From the NCBI GenBank assembly GCA_023414975.1, contig JAEZMI010000294.1, positions 1 through 5,268 on the forward strand: a DNA stretch of 5,268 nt. The letters run 5' to 3'. Every line of letters begins with the position of its first letter. Within the stretch, counting starts at the first letter, position 1. This DNA comes from Pseudomonadota bacterium. Its GTDB lineage: Bacteria; Pseudomonadota; Alphaproteobacteria; Rhizobiales; Xanthobacteraceae. Shown one piece after another: positions 1 to 4,982 of the stretch. The notes under the pieces were generated by a model that was given only the letters and a program-made list of their open reading frames with translations, had not been told where the DNA came from and ran no database searches. A program made the position numbers and the translations under genes.

Positions 1-573
1 GCAGCGCGCGCAGGTGCCGGCGATCTCGATCACCGGGGTGCGCGGGGTGAAGCCGGCGGCGCGCGTCGCCCAGGCGAGATCGCGTCCCATGGCGTGCGAG
101 GCGACTTCCGAGGTGAGGCCGCAGCTCTCGCAGATGAGAAAGACGATCACGTCGTCCGCGGCATGCGCGCGCCCGCAGGCGAGATAGGCGTTGCGGCTCT
201 CGATGCGGTGGACCAGCCCCTGGGCGAGAAGGAAGTCCAGCGCGCGATAGACCGAGGTGGGCGGGGGCTTGTCGCCGGCGGCGCCGAGCCGTTCCACCAG
301 ATCATAGGCGCCGAGCGGCACATGGGTGTCGGCGAGCTGTTCCAGCACGCGCCGCCGCAGCGGCGTGAGGCGGGCGCCGCTCTGCGCGCAGGCCTGCTCG
401 AAGCGCGTCATCACCCCCGCGACGCAGGCGGTGTGGTCGTGCCCCTCATCATGCGCCGGCCCGTGGGCGTGCGGGGGCGTGTGCCCATGGGTGCGCGCAG
501 GAGCGTGCTCATGGGCATGTGCCTGGTGGCGCGGATGGGCCTCGTCCGGGTCGACGGGCTGGGAAGCGGTCAT
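1..573 (-). CDS. zur: Zinc uptake regulator Zur (Fur family), 3' end cut by window edge
   Basis: Reading the minus strand from the ATG at 573 gives 191 open codons to the left edge. Seen: a His-rich leader (12 His within residues 13-47), then the Fur winged-helix core from about residue 55 with RLTPLRRRVLEQL (68-80), GAYDLVERL (88-96) and PTSVYRALDFLLAQGLVHRIES (begins 105), the recognition region typical of Zur. The dimerisation half has two CxxC pairs (C148/C151 and C188/C191), the structural zinc site. By alignment with E. coli Zur, H122, C133, H137 and E156 are candidate sensory-zinc ligands. Known role: with zinc bound, it represses zinc importers such as ZnuABC. Only a short C-terminal tail should be missing. 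The start is uncertain: ATGs at 609, 624 and 639 are in frame upstream (stop at 669-667), and M55 (411) would give a core-only protein. No good Shine-Dalgarno sequence precedes 573. Znu genes are not in the window. Family assignment is secure; Zur rather than Fur rests on the YRALDFLL/VHRIES signature. Confidence 0.9.
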   Translation of the reverse strand, partial: MTASQPVDPDEAHPRHQAHAHEHAPARTHGHTPPHAHGPAHDEGHDHTACVAGVMTRFEQACAQSGARLTPLRRRVLEQLADTHVPLGAYDLVERLGAAGDKPPPTSVYRALDFLLAQGLVHRIESRNAYLACGRAHAADDVIVFLICESCGLTSEVASHAMGRDLAWATRAAGFTPRTPVIEIAGTCARC

Positions 574-579
574 GCCGCC

Positions 580-585
580 AATATA
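580..585 (-). promoter_or_regulatory. Possible -10 element of zur (leaderless arrangement)
   Basis: TATATT reads 585 to 580 on the minus strand and ends six bases before the zur ATG at 573. That is the spacing at which transcription would begin on or next to the start codon. The hexamer 17 bp further upstream is TGGCGG (608-603), a poor -35 match. The element stands out only because the surroundings are so GC-rich, so chance is possible. Confidence 0.25.
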
Positions 586-604
586 GACGCTCCGGCGGAC
601 TCCC

Positions 605-649
605 GCCATGAGGGCCGCCGCCATGAGGGGCGCCGCCATGAGGGCGCGC
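605..649. repeat. Three tandem copies of a 15-bp unit
   Basis: Copies at 605-619, 620-634 and 635-649 read GCCATGAGGGCCGCC, GCCATGAGGGGCGCC and GCCATGAGGGCGCGC. The first ten bases are identical in all three. Each copy carries CATG, so on the minus strand each supplies an ATG (609, 624, 639) in frame with zur. The period of 15 is a multiple of three, so copy-number change would keep that frame. Confidence 0.85.
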
Positions 650-696
650 CGTGGCGGCGGCCGGCCTCACGCCGTGATGGCTTCCGGCAACGGCAC

Positions 697-725
697 GGTT
701 GCGCCGCGGATTTTTGCGGCGCACC
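697..725. repeat. Inverted repeat with T-rich loop upstream of bdhA
   Basis: TGCGCCGC (700-707) and GCGGCGCA (716-723) are perfect 8-bp complements around the 8-base loop GGATTTTT. Beyond a one-base bulge (T699), GG (697-698) can pair with CC (724-725). The T tract lies in the loop and not after the stem, so this is not a standard intrinsic terminator on the plus strand. It could be an operator or an RNA hairpin in a bdhA leader. Confidence 0.5.
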
Positions 726-775
726 ATCCTGGCCACAGGCCTGACGAGACGCCATGATCGCGGGCCAGAGTGAGA

Positions 776-794
776 CGGGTGGCCGCGCCACCCG
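776..794. promoter_or_regulatory. Perfect palindrome in the bdhA leader
   Basis: CGGGTGGC (776-783) and GCCACCCG (787-794) are exact 8-bp complements separated by CGC. The element lies 16 bases before the ribosome binding site of bdhA. It could be a dimeric-repressor operator or, if transcribed, a very stable hairpin affecting translation or mRNA stability. There is no T tract after it, so a terminator is unlikely. The regulator, if any, is unknown. Confidence 0.45.
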
Positions 795-810
795 CCCGGC
801 ATCACACAAG

Positions 811-816
811 AGGAAG
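811..816 (+). promoter_or_regulatory. Ribosome binding site of bdhA
   Basis: AGGAAG ends five bases before the ATG at 822, a normal Shine-Dalgarno position. It supports that codon as the start, which also places the Rossmann TGxxxGIG motif at the usual residue 11-18. Confidence 0.75.
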
Positions 817-821
817 CGCCT

Positions 822-1607
822 ATGTCCTTGAAGGGTAAGAACGCCGTCATCACCGGCTCCACCAGCGGCATCGGCCTCGCCATCGCCCGTGGCCTCGCCG
901 CCGAGGGCGTGAACGTCACGCTGAACGGCTTCGGCGACGCGGCGGCGATCGAGAAGGAGCGCGCGGGGATCGAAAGCGAGTTCGGGGTGAAGGCGGTCTA
1001 TTCCGGCGCCGATCTCACCAAGGGCGCCGAATGCGCCGCGCTGGTGGCCTTCGCCGAGAAGGAGCTGGGATCGGTCGATATCCTCGTGAACAATGCCGGC
1101 GTGCAGCATGTGGCGCCGATCGAGGAATTCCCGGACGACAAGTGGGACCTCATCATCGCGCTGAACCTCTCCGCCGCCTTCCACGCCATCAAGGCCGCCG
1201 TGCCGGGCATGAAGGCGCGCAAATGGGGCCGCATCATCAACACCGCCTCCGCCCATGCGCTGGTCGCCTCGCCCTATAAGGCGGCCTATGTCTCGGCCAA
1301 GCACGGCATCGCCGGCCTCACCAAGACCGTGGCGCTGGAGACGGCGACCTTCGGCATCACGGTGAACGCGATCTGTCCGGGCTATGTGTGGACGCCCCTC
1401 GTCGAGAAGCAGATTCCCGACACCGCCAAGGCGCGCGGCATGACCGAGGAACAGGTGAAGAAGGACGTGCTGCTCGCCGCACAGCCGACCAAGGAATTCG
1501 TCACCGTCGAGGAGGTGGCGGCGCTCGCCGTTTTCCTTGCCACCGACGCGGCGCGCTCCATCACCGGCTCGCTGCAGCAGATCGACGGCGGCTGGGTCGC
1601 CGAGTAA
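822..1607 (+). CDS. bdhA: D-3-hydroxybutyrate dehydrogenase (SDR family)
   Basis: A complete 261-residue classical short-chain dehydrogenase, the usual length for this enzyme. It catalyses NAD-dependent interconversion of D-3-hydroxybutyrate and acetoacetate in the cytoplasm, the step that feeds PHB breakdown products into central metabolism. Seen: cofactor motif TGSTSGIG (11-18), NNAG (90-93), and the active-site tetrad N115, S143, Y156, K160 (YVSAK 156-160). Q95, H145, K153 and Q197 match positions described as substrate-carboxylate contacts in Pseudomonas D-3-hydroxybutyrate dehydrogenases, which separates this protein from acetoacetyl-CoA reductase (PhaB). The ending LQQIDGGWVAE is also typical. 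AGGAAG at 811-816 fixes the start. A perfect palindrome lies just upstream. The stop is 17 bp before the patatin-like gene, and the tight spacing suggests one transcript. No frameshift or missing key residue is apparent. Confidence 0.95.
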   Translation: MSLKGKNAVITGSTSGIGLAIARGLAAEGVNVTLNGFGDAAAIEKERAGIESEFGVKAVYSGADLTKGAECAALVAFAEKELGSVDILVNNAGVQHVAPIEEFPDDKWDLIIALNLSAAFHAIKAAVPGMKARKWGRIINTASAHALVASPYKAAYVSAKHGIAGLTKTVALETATFGITVNAICPGYVWTPLVEKQIPDTAKARGMTEEQVKKDVLLAAQPTKEFVTVEEVAALAVFLATDAARSITGSLQQIDGGWVAE

Positions 1608-1610
1608 GCC

Positions 1611-1617
1611 GGGAGGA
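1611..1617 (+). promoter_or_regulatory. Ribosome binding site of the patatin-like gene
   Basis: GGGAGGA lies just after the bdhA stop and seven bases before GTG 1625. It is the strongest Shine-Dalgarno sequence in the window. It fixes a GTG start that includes the long basic N-terminal extension, in preference to the ATG at 1982, which has no comparable site. Confidence 0.8.
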
Positions 1618-1624
1618 TCGCCGC

Positions 1625-3070
1625 GTGGCCGAGCCCAGAAAGACCGCGCGGCCCCGCCGCGCCCCGCCCTCCCCTGCCACCGCCACGGCGACGGACGGCG
1701 CCGCGCGTTCCGACGCAGCCACGCCGGCGCCCGCGCGCGAGACTCCGCCCCCGGCCAAGGGCAAGGCGGCGGCCAAAAGCGGGGCGGCCAAAGCCAGGAC
1801 GGCCAAGAGCGCGGCGACGAAGAGCGCGGCGGCGAAGAGCAAGGCAACGACGGCCGCAGCCGGCGTCCCGGCCAAGGCGCCACCGCGCCGCGCGACCGCT
1901 GCCACGCTCACCGCCGGGAAAGCCGCCACGGCCAAGGCCGAGGCGGCCGTCGAGGCGCTCTCCACGCCCTCCGGCCCCGGTATGGTGAAGGGCGCGGGCG
2001 ACGCGCCCGAGCCCCGGCCCCACAAGCCCGGCGCGGCGGCGCTGAAGCCGATCAATCTCGCCCTGCAGGGCGGGGGCGCGCATGGCGCCTTCACCTGGGG
2101 CGTGCTCGACCGGCTGCTGGAAGACGGACGCATCGCCGTCGAGGGCATTTCCGGCACCAGCGCCGGGGCGATGAACGCCGCCGTGCTGGCGACCGGCCTC
2201 GCCAAGGGCGGCAATGAAGGCGGGCGCCAGGCGCTCGACGCCTATTGGCGCGACGTCTCCAAGGACGGGCGCACCAGCCCGCTCCAGCGCACGCTGCTCG
2301 ACCGGCTGATGGGCAACTGGTCGCTCAACGCCAATCCGAGCTACATCGCCTTCGACATGATGAGCCGGTTCCTGTCGCCCTATGACTTCAACCCGCTCAA
2401 CATCAACCCGCTGATGGAGCTGATCGAGCGGCATGTCGACTTCCCGGCGCTGCAATCCTGCCGGCACGTGCATGTCTTCGTCAGCGCCACCAATGTGCAC
2501 ACCGGCAAGGCCCGCGTCTTCGCCCGGCATGAGCTGACGCCCGACGCCATCATGGCCTCCGCCTGCCTGCCCTTCATGTTCCAGGCGGTGGAGATCGACG
2601 GCGTGCCCTATTGGGACGGCGGCTATATGGGCAACCCCGCGCTCTACCCGTTCTACAACGCGGTGAAGACCGACGACATCCTTCTGGTCCAGATCAACCC
2701 GATCATCCGCCGCGAGACGCCCAAGACGGCCCGCGACATCAGCAACCGGATGAACGAGATCACCTTCAACGCCTCGCTGCTGGCCCAGCTGCGCGCCGCC
2801 GAATTCGTCACCCGCCTGCTCAAGCATGGCAGCCTGAAGAAGAAGGACGACGGCGTCGACGGCTATCGCGACCTGCGTCTGCACCGCATCGACGGCGCGG
2901 AAAAGCTCGTGGCGCTCGATGCCTCCACCAAGATGAACGCGGAATGGGACTTCCTCGTCTATCTCAAGGAGATCGGCCGCGAGGCGGCGGACGCCTTCCT
3001 CGCGCGGCATTTCGACGATATCGGCGTGCGCTCGACACTGGATGTGCATGAGGAATTGCGGCGCAGCTGA
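1625..3070 (+). CDS. Patatin-like lipid acyl hydrolase with a Lys/Ala-rich N-terminal extension
   Basis: A 481-residue protein starting at GTG behind GGGAGGA. Residues 1-140 are low complexity (Ala, Lys, Pro, Thr, Ser); residues 44-104 contain 14 Lys/Arg and no Asp/Glu, with pentapeptide repeats at 49-73. The patatin domain follows from about 141: oxyanion-hole GGGAHG (149-154), nucleophile elbow GTSAG (177-181, Ser179) and catalytic Asp331 in DGG (331-333), so the Ser-Asp dyad is intact. This fold hydrolyses acyl esters of phospholipids or other lipids; the real substrate is unknown. There is no signal peptide or clear membrane segment, so it is probably cytoplasmic. The bdhA stop is 17 bp upstream and the two genes probably form an operon, which suggests (inference) a link to PHB or its granule surface. 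Alternative start ATG 1982 would remove most of the extension but lacks a ribosome binding site. A hairpin at 3078-3106 follows the stop. Confidence 0.9.
   Translation: MAEPRKTARPRRAPPSPATATATDGAARSDAATPAPARETPPPAKGKAAAKSGAAKARTAKSAATKSAAAKSKATTAAAGVPAKAPPRRATAATLTAGKAATAKAEAAVEALSTPSGPGMVKGAGDAPEPRPHKPGAAALKPINLALQGGGAHGAFTWGVLDRLLEDGRIAVEGISGTSAGAMNAAVLATGLAKGGNEGGRQALDAYWRDVSKDGRTSPLQRTLLDRLMGNWSLNANPSYIAFDMMSRFLSPYDFNPLNINPLMELIERHVDFPALQSCRHVHVFVSATNVHTGKARVFARHELTPDAIMASACLPFMFQAVEIDGVPYWDGGYMGNPALYPFYNAVKTDDILLVQINPIIRRETPKTARDISNRMNEITFNASLLAQLRAAEFVTRLLKHGSLKKKDDGVDGYRDLRLHRIDGAEKLVALDASTKMNAEWDFLVYLKEIGREAADAFLARHFDDIGVRSTLDVHEELRRS
1769..1843 (+). repeat. Five degenerate 15-bp (pentapeptide) repeats inside the patatin-like gene
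   Basis: Residues 49-73 divide into five five-residue units: AAKSG, AAKAR, TAKSA, ATKSA, AAKSK. Lysines fall at 51, 56, 61, 66 and 71, an exact spacing of five. At DNA level this is a diverged 15-bp periodicity. The pattern resembles Lys/Ala-rich tails of histone H1-like proteins and of the PHB phasins PhaF and PhaM; that similarity is compositional and does not prove homology. Confidence 0.75.
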
Positions 3071-3077
3071 CGGGCCC

Positions 3078-3106
3078 GGCGGCGCGCCCGCCCTCGACGC
3101 GCCGCC
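3078..3106 (+). terminator. Possible weak terminator or attenuator after the patatin-like gene
   Basis: GGCGGCGCG (3078-3086) and CGCGCCGCC (3098-3106) form a perfect 9-bp GC stem with an 11-base loop, starting 7 bases after the stop codon. After three bases comes TTT (3110-3112), a short T run compared with a classical intrinsic terminator. It could partly end the bdhA-patatin transcript before the next gene, or simply protect its 3' end. GC-rich genomes produce such stems by chance fairly often. Confidence 0.4.
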
Positions 3107-3117
3107 CGCTTTGTGGT

Positions 3118-3126
3118 GGGAAGGGG
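3118..3126 (+). promoter_or_regulatory. Purine-rich ribosome binding site of the RluA-family gene
   Basis: GGGAAGGGG runs up to one base before ATG 3128; the GGGAAGG part leaves three bases of spacing, which is tight but usable. The in-frame GTG at 3113 lies upstream of this site and has only pyrimidine-rich sequence before it, so ATG 3128 is preferred. Confidence 0.5.
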
Positions 3127-3127
3127 C

Positions 3128-4000
3128 ATGAGCGCCCGCGCCCCCCGTTTCGCCACACCGCGCCGCCCGGCACAAAGCCCATCGGCGCCCCAGACTTTGA
3201 CGCCAGACAATGCGGGCGCCGCCCCCTTGCGGGACGCCCCTTTGCGGGCCAACTCCTCGGCGTCGGCCGCGCCGGCGGCCTTCGACATCGCCAGCCGCGT
3301 GCTGCACCGGGACGGGATGATGCTCGTCATCGACAAGCCGGCGGGGCTCGCGGTGCATAAGGGGCCGAAGGGCGGGGAGACGCTGGCCGATTATCTGCCG
3401 GCGCTCGCCTTCGGCCTGCCGAACCCGCCCGAACTCGCGCACCGGCTCGACAAGGACACGTCGGGCTGTCTCGTGCTCGGGCGCCACCGCAAGGCGCTGG
3501 CCGATCTCGGCAAGGCCTTCGCCGACGGCACGGTGCGCAAGACCTACATGGCGGTGGTGCGGGGCGTTCCCGCCACGCCGCGCGGGCGCATCGAATTAAA
3601 GCTCGCCAAGCGCTCGCCGACGCGCGGCTGGTGGATGGCGGTCGACCCCACGGGGCAGGAAGCGGTGAGCGAATGGGTGCTGCTGGCGGCCGGCGAGGGC
3701 TTCGCCGTGCTGGCGCTCTCCCCGCTCACCGGGCGCACGCATCAACTGCGCGTCCATCTCGACGCCATCGGCCACCCGATCCTCGGCGACGCCATCTATG
3801 GCGGCGGCTCGCGCCTGCCGGGCGGGCCGATCCTGCATCTTCACGCCCGCCGGGTGGTGGTGCCGCAGGCCAGGGGCCGCGACCCCGTGGAGGCCCGCGC
3901 GCCGCTTCCCGGCCATATGCGCGCGACGCTGGAACGGGCGGGCATGGACCCCGCCATGCTCGAAGCGGCGGCGGACGCCCTCACCTTCGCGCCCCGCTGA
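3128..4000 (+). CDS. RluA-family rRNA/tRNA pseudouridine synthase
   Basis: A 290-residue protein from ATG 3128. It isomerises specific uridines to pseudouridine in rRNA or tRNA; the target cannot be told from sequence alone. Seen: the catalytic motif HRLDKDTSG (105-113) with Asp108 as the nucleophile; KTYMAVV (138-144); TGRTHQLRVH (201-210); and HPILGDAIYGG (216-226). The catalytic domain starts about residue 51 (AFDIASRVLH...MLVIDKPAGLAVHKGP). No S4 RNA-binding domain precedes it, as in RluA-type rather than RluC/RluD-type enzymes. Residues 1-50 are Ala/Pro/Ser-rich and look disordered, so a later start is possible, although no good alternative codon with a ribosome binding site is visible. 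Leu157 uses TTA, a rare codon in so GC-rich a gene. The gene may be co-transcribed with the patatin gene (57-bp gap) or read separately, given the hairpin between them. It converges on glk. Confidence 0.92.
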   Translation: MSARAPRFATPRRPAQSPSAPQTLTPDNAGAAPLRDAPLRANSSASAAPAAFDIASRVLHRDGMMLVIDKPAGLAVHKGPKGGETLADYLPALAFGLPNPPELAHRLDKDTSGCLVLGRHRKALADLGKAFADGTVRKTYMAVVRGVPATPRGRIELKLAKRSPTRGWWMAVDPTGQEAVSEWVLLAAGEGFAVLALSPLTGRTHQLRVHLDAIGHPILGDAIYGGGSRLPGGPILHLHARRVVVPQARGRDPVEARAPLPGHMRATLERAGMDPAMLEAAADALTFAPR

Positions 4001-4014
4001 GCCGCGCCGCTCAG
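3997..4014. repeat. Inverted repeat spanning the two convergent stop codons
   Basis: CTGAGC (3997-4002) and GCTCAG (4009-4014) are perfect 6-bp complements around the loop CGCGCC. The plus-strand stop TGA (3998-4000) and the minus-strand stop (TCA at 4011-4013) lie in opposite arms and pair with each other. There is no T tract on either side, so this is at best a non-canonical bidirectional terminator or 3'-end stabiliser. Two facing TGA stops contribute part of the symmetry by themselves. Confidence 0.4.
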
Positions 4015-4982
4015 ACGAGGTGCAGGCCCGGCTTGAGGCTGCGCGCCATGCGGGCGCCGAGCTGGCCGCAGCCGATGAGGCCGGGGGTCGGGTGGACGAT
4101 GATGTTCACCGCCATGGCGGCGAGCCGCGCCTCGTGCGGCGGGTGCTCCTCGAAAGCCTCTCGGAAGGGGGAGGCCGCGAAGAAGGGCGCGAGACCGGCC
4201 GACACGCCGCCGGCCAGAAACACCCCGCCCCGCGCATTGAAGATGAGCGCCAGGTCGCCGGCGACGCGGCCGAACAGACGCAGGAACAGGTTGCAGGTGG
4301 CGAGCGCGCCGTCGTCGCCGCGCCCGGCGGCGGTGATGACGGCCTCCGGGGAAATCGCCTCGCCGGTGAAAATATGGTGGATGCGGGCGAGGCCCGAACC
4401 CGACAGCGCATGCTCCACCACCACCGGGCCGAGCTCGCGGACCAGATGGGCGAGCAGGCGCGCTTCCTCGGCCGTCGTGGCGCCCAGCCGGGTGCGCCCG
4501 CCTTCTCCGGTGATGACGGTGGGCACGCGGGTGGACTGGAGGAGGCCGGCGACGCCGAACCCGGTGCCGGGCCCGCAGACCAGCACCGGCCCGCGCGGCT
4601 CGGCCAGGCCATTGCCGACCGCGATGAGATCGCCCGCGCCGAGCGCGGTGACGCCATGGGCCAGCGCCTCGAAATCATTCACCGCGGCGAATTTCTGCCA
4701 GCCGAAATACCGGCGGATGGCGCGCTTGGAGAAGGACCAGTCGCGGTTGGTGAGCTTGACCAATTCGAGGTCCGCCGGCCCCGCCACGGCGAGCACCGCG
4801 CCGCCGATGGCCGCGACCACCGCCGGATCGCGCGCCGCAAGATCCGCCTCGATCATCGCCTCGAAGCCGCGGAAGCTGTCGTTTCGGTGGATCTGCACAT
4901 CGGTCGGCACGCCGTCGACACCGACAACCGCCAACCGGGACGAGGTGCCGCCGATATCGGCGATGAGTATGAGGTGGGCCAT
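4011..4982 (-). CDS. glk: Glucokinase-family sugar kinase (Glk type)
   Basis: A 323-residue protein, the usual length for bacterial hexokinase-fold glucokinase (Glk group, not ROK: no CxCGxxGC motif). It would phosphorylate glucose to glucose-6-phosphate with ATP in the cytoplasm. Seen: phosphate-1 motif ADIGGTSSRLAVV (8-20); AVAGPA (65-70); VNDFEALAHGV (101-111) with N102 and catalytic base D103; GPGTGFG (137-143); GEGGR (159-163); VEHALSGSGLARI (189-201) with E190; GGVFLAGGV (252-260); and the typical end VNIIVHPTPGLIGCGQLGA (292-310). Oddity: the glucose-contacting His of the EGGH motif is Arg163 here. The start is ATG 4982, which puts DIGGT near the N-terminus; the frame stays open upstream to an ATG at 5117, but that extension is unlike the family. 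Shine-Dalgarno is weak. It is convergent with the RluA-family gene, 10 bp apart. The family is secure; glucose as substrate is likely but not certain given the Arg. Confidence 0.88.
   Translation of the reverse strand: MAHLILIADIGGTSSRLAVVGVDGVPTDVQIHRNDSFRGFEAMIEADLAARDPAVVAAIGGAVLAVAGPADLELVKLTNRDWSFSKRAIRRYFGWQKFAAVNDFEALAHGVTALGAGDLIAVGNGLAEPRGPVLVCGPGTGFGVAGLLQSTRVPTVITGEGGRTRLGATTAEEARLLAHLVRELGPVVVEHALSGSGLARIHHIFTGEAISPEAVITAAGRGDDGALATCNLFLRLFGRVAGDLALIFNARGGVFLAGGVSAGLAPFFAASPFREAFEEHPPHEARLAAMAVNIIVHPTPGLIGCGQLGARMARSLKPGLHLV

Larger units (their letters stand above)
574..821. other. Divergent zur-bdhA intergenic region
   Basis: This 248-bp region lies between the divergent starts of zur and bdhA. 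It holds a three-copy 15-bp tandem repeat (605-649), an imperfect hairpin with a T-rich loop (697-725), a perfect 19-bp palindrome (776-794) and the bdhA ribosome binding site (811-816). I see no convincing sigma-70 -35/-10 pair towards bdhA. The only AT-rich hexamer near zur is TATATT on the minus strand at 585-580. No AT-rich palindrome of the kind usual for Zur or Fur boxes was found. Confidence 0.7.

Noticed and set aside
94..744. Plus-strand open frame of 216 codons opposite zur
   Set aside because: Antisense to zur and includes the tandem repeat as RRHEG units; no domain and no ribosome binding site.
776..794. Palindrome before bdhA as an intrinsic terminator
   Set aside because: No T tract follows the stem; GCATCACACAAG and the ribosome binding site follow instead.
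574..821. Zur or Fur box controlling zur/bdhA
   Set aside because: I looked for an AT-rich dyad of the known type and found none; the palindromes present are GC-rich.
570..1883. Minus-strand open frame of 437 codons across the intergenic region and bdhA
   Set aside because: Antisense to bdhA; the protein is low complexity and matches no family I recognise. It overlaps the true zur start in a different frame.
1382..3487. Minus-strand open frame of about 700 codons opposite bdhA's end, the patatin gene and the start of the RluA-family gene
   Set aside because: It is antisense to genes with clear catalytic motifs. Its translation is Arg/Gly/Ala-rich with no recognisable domain, typical of a shadow frame in GC-rich DNA.
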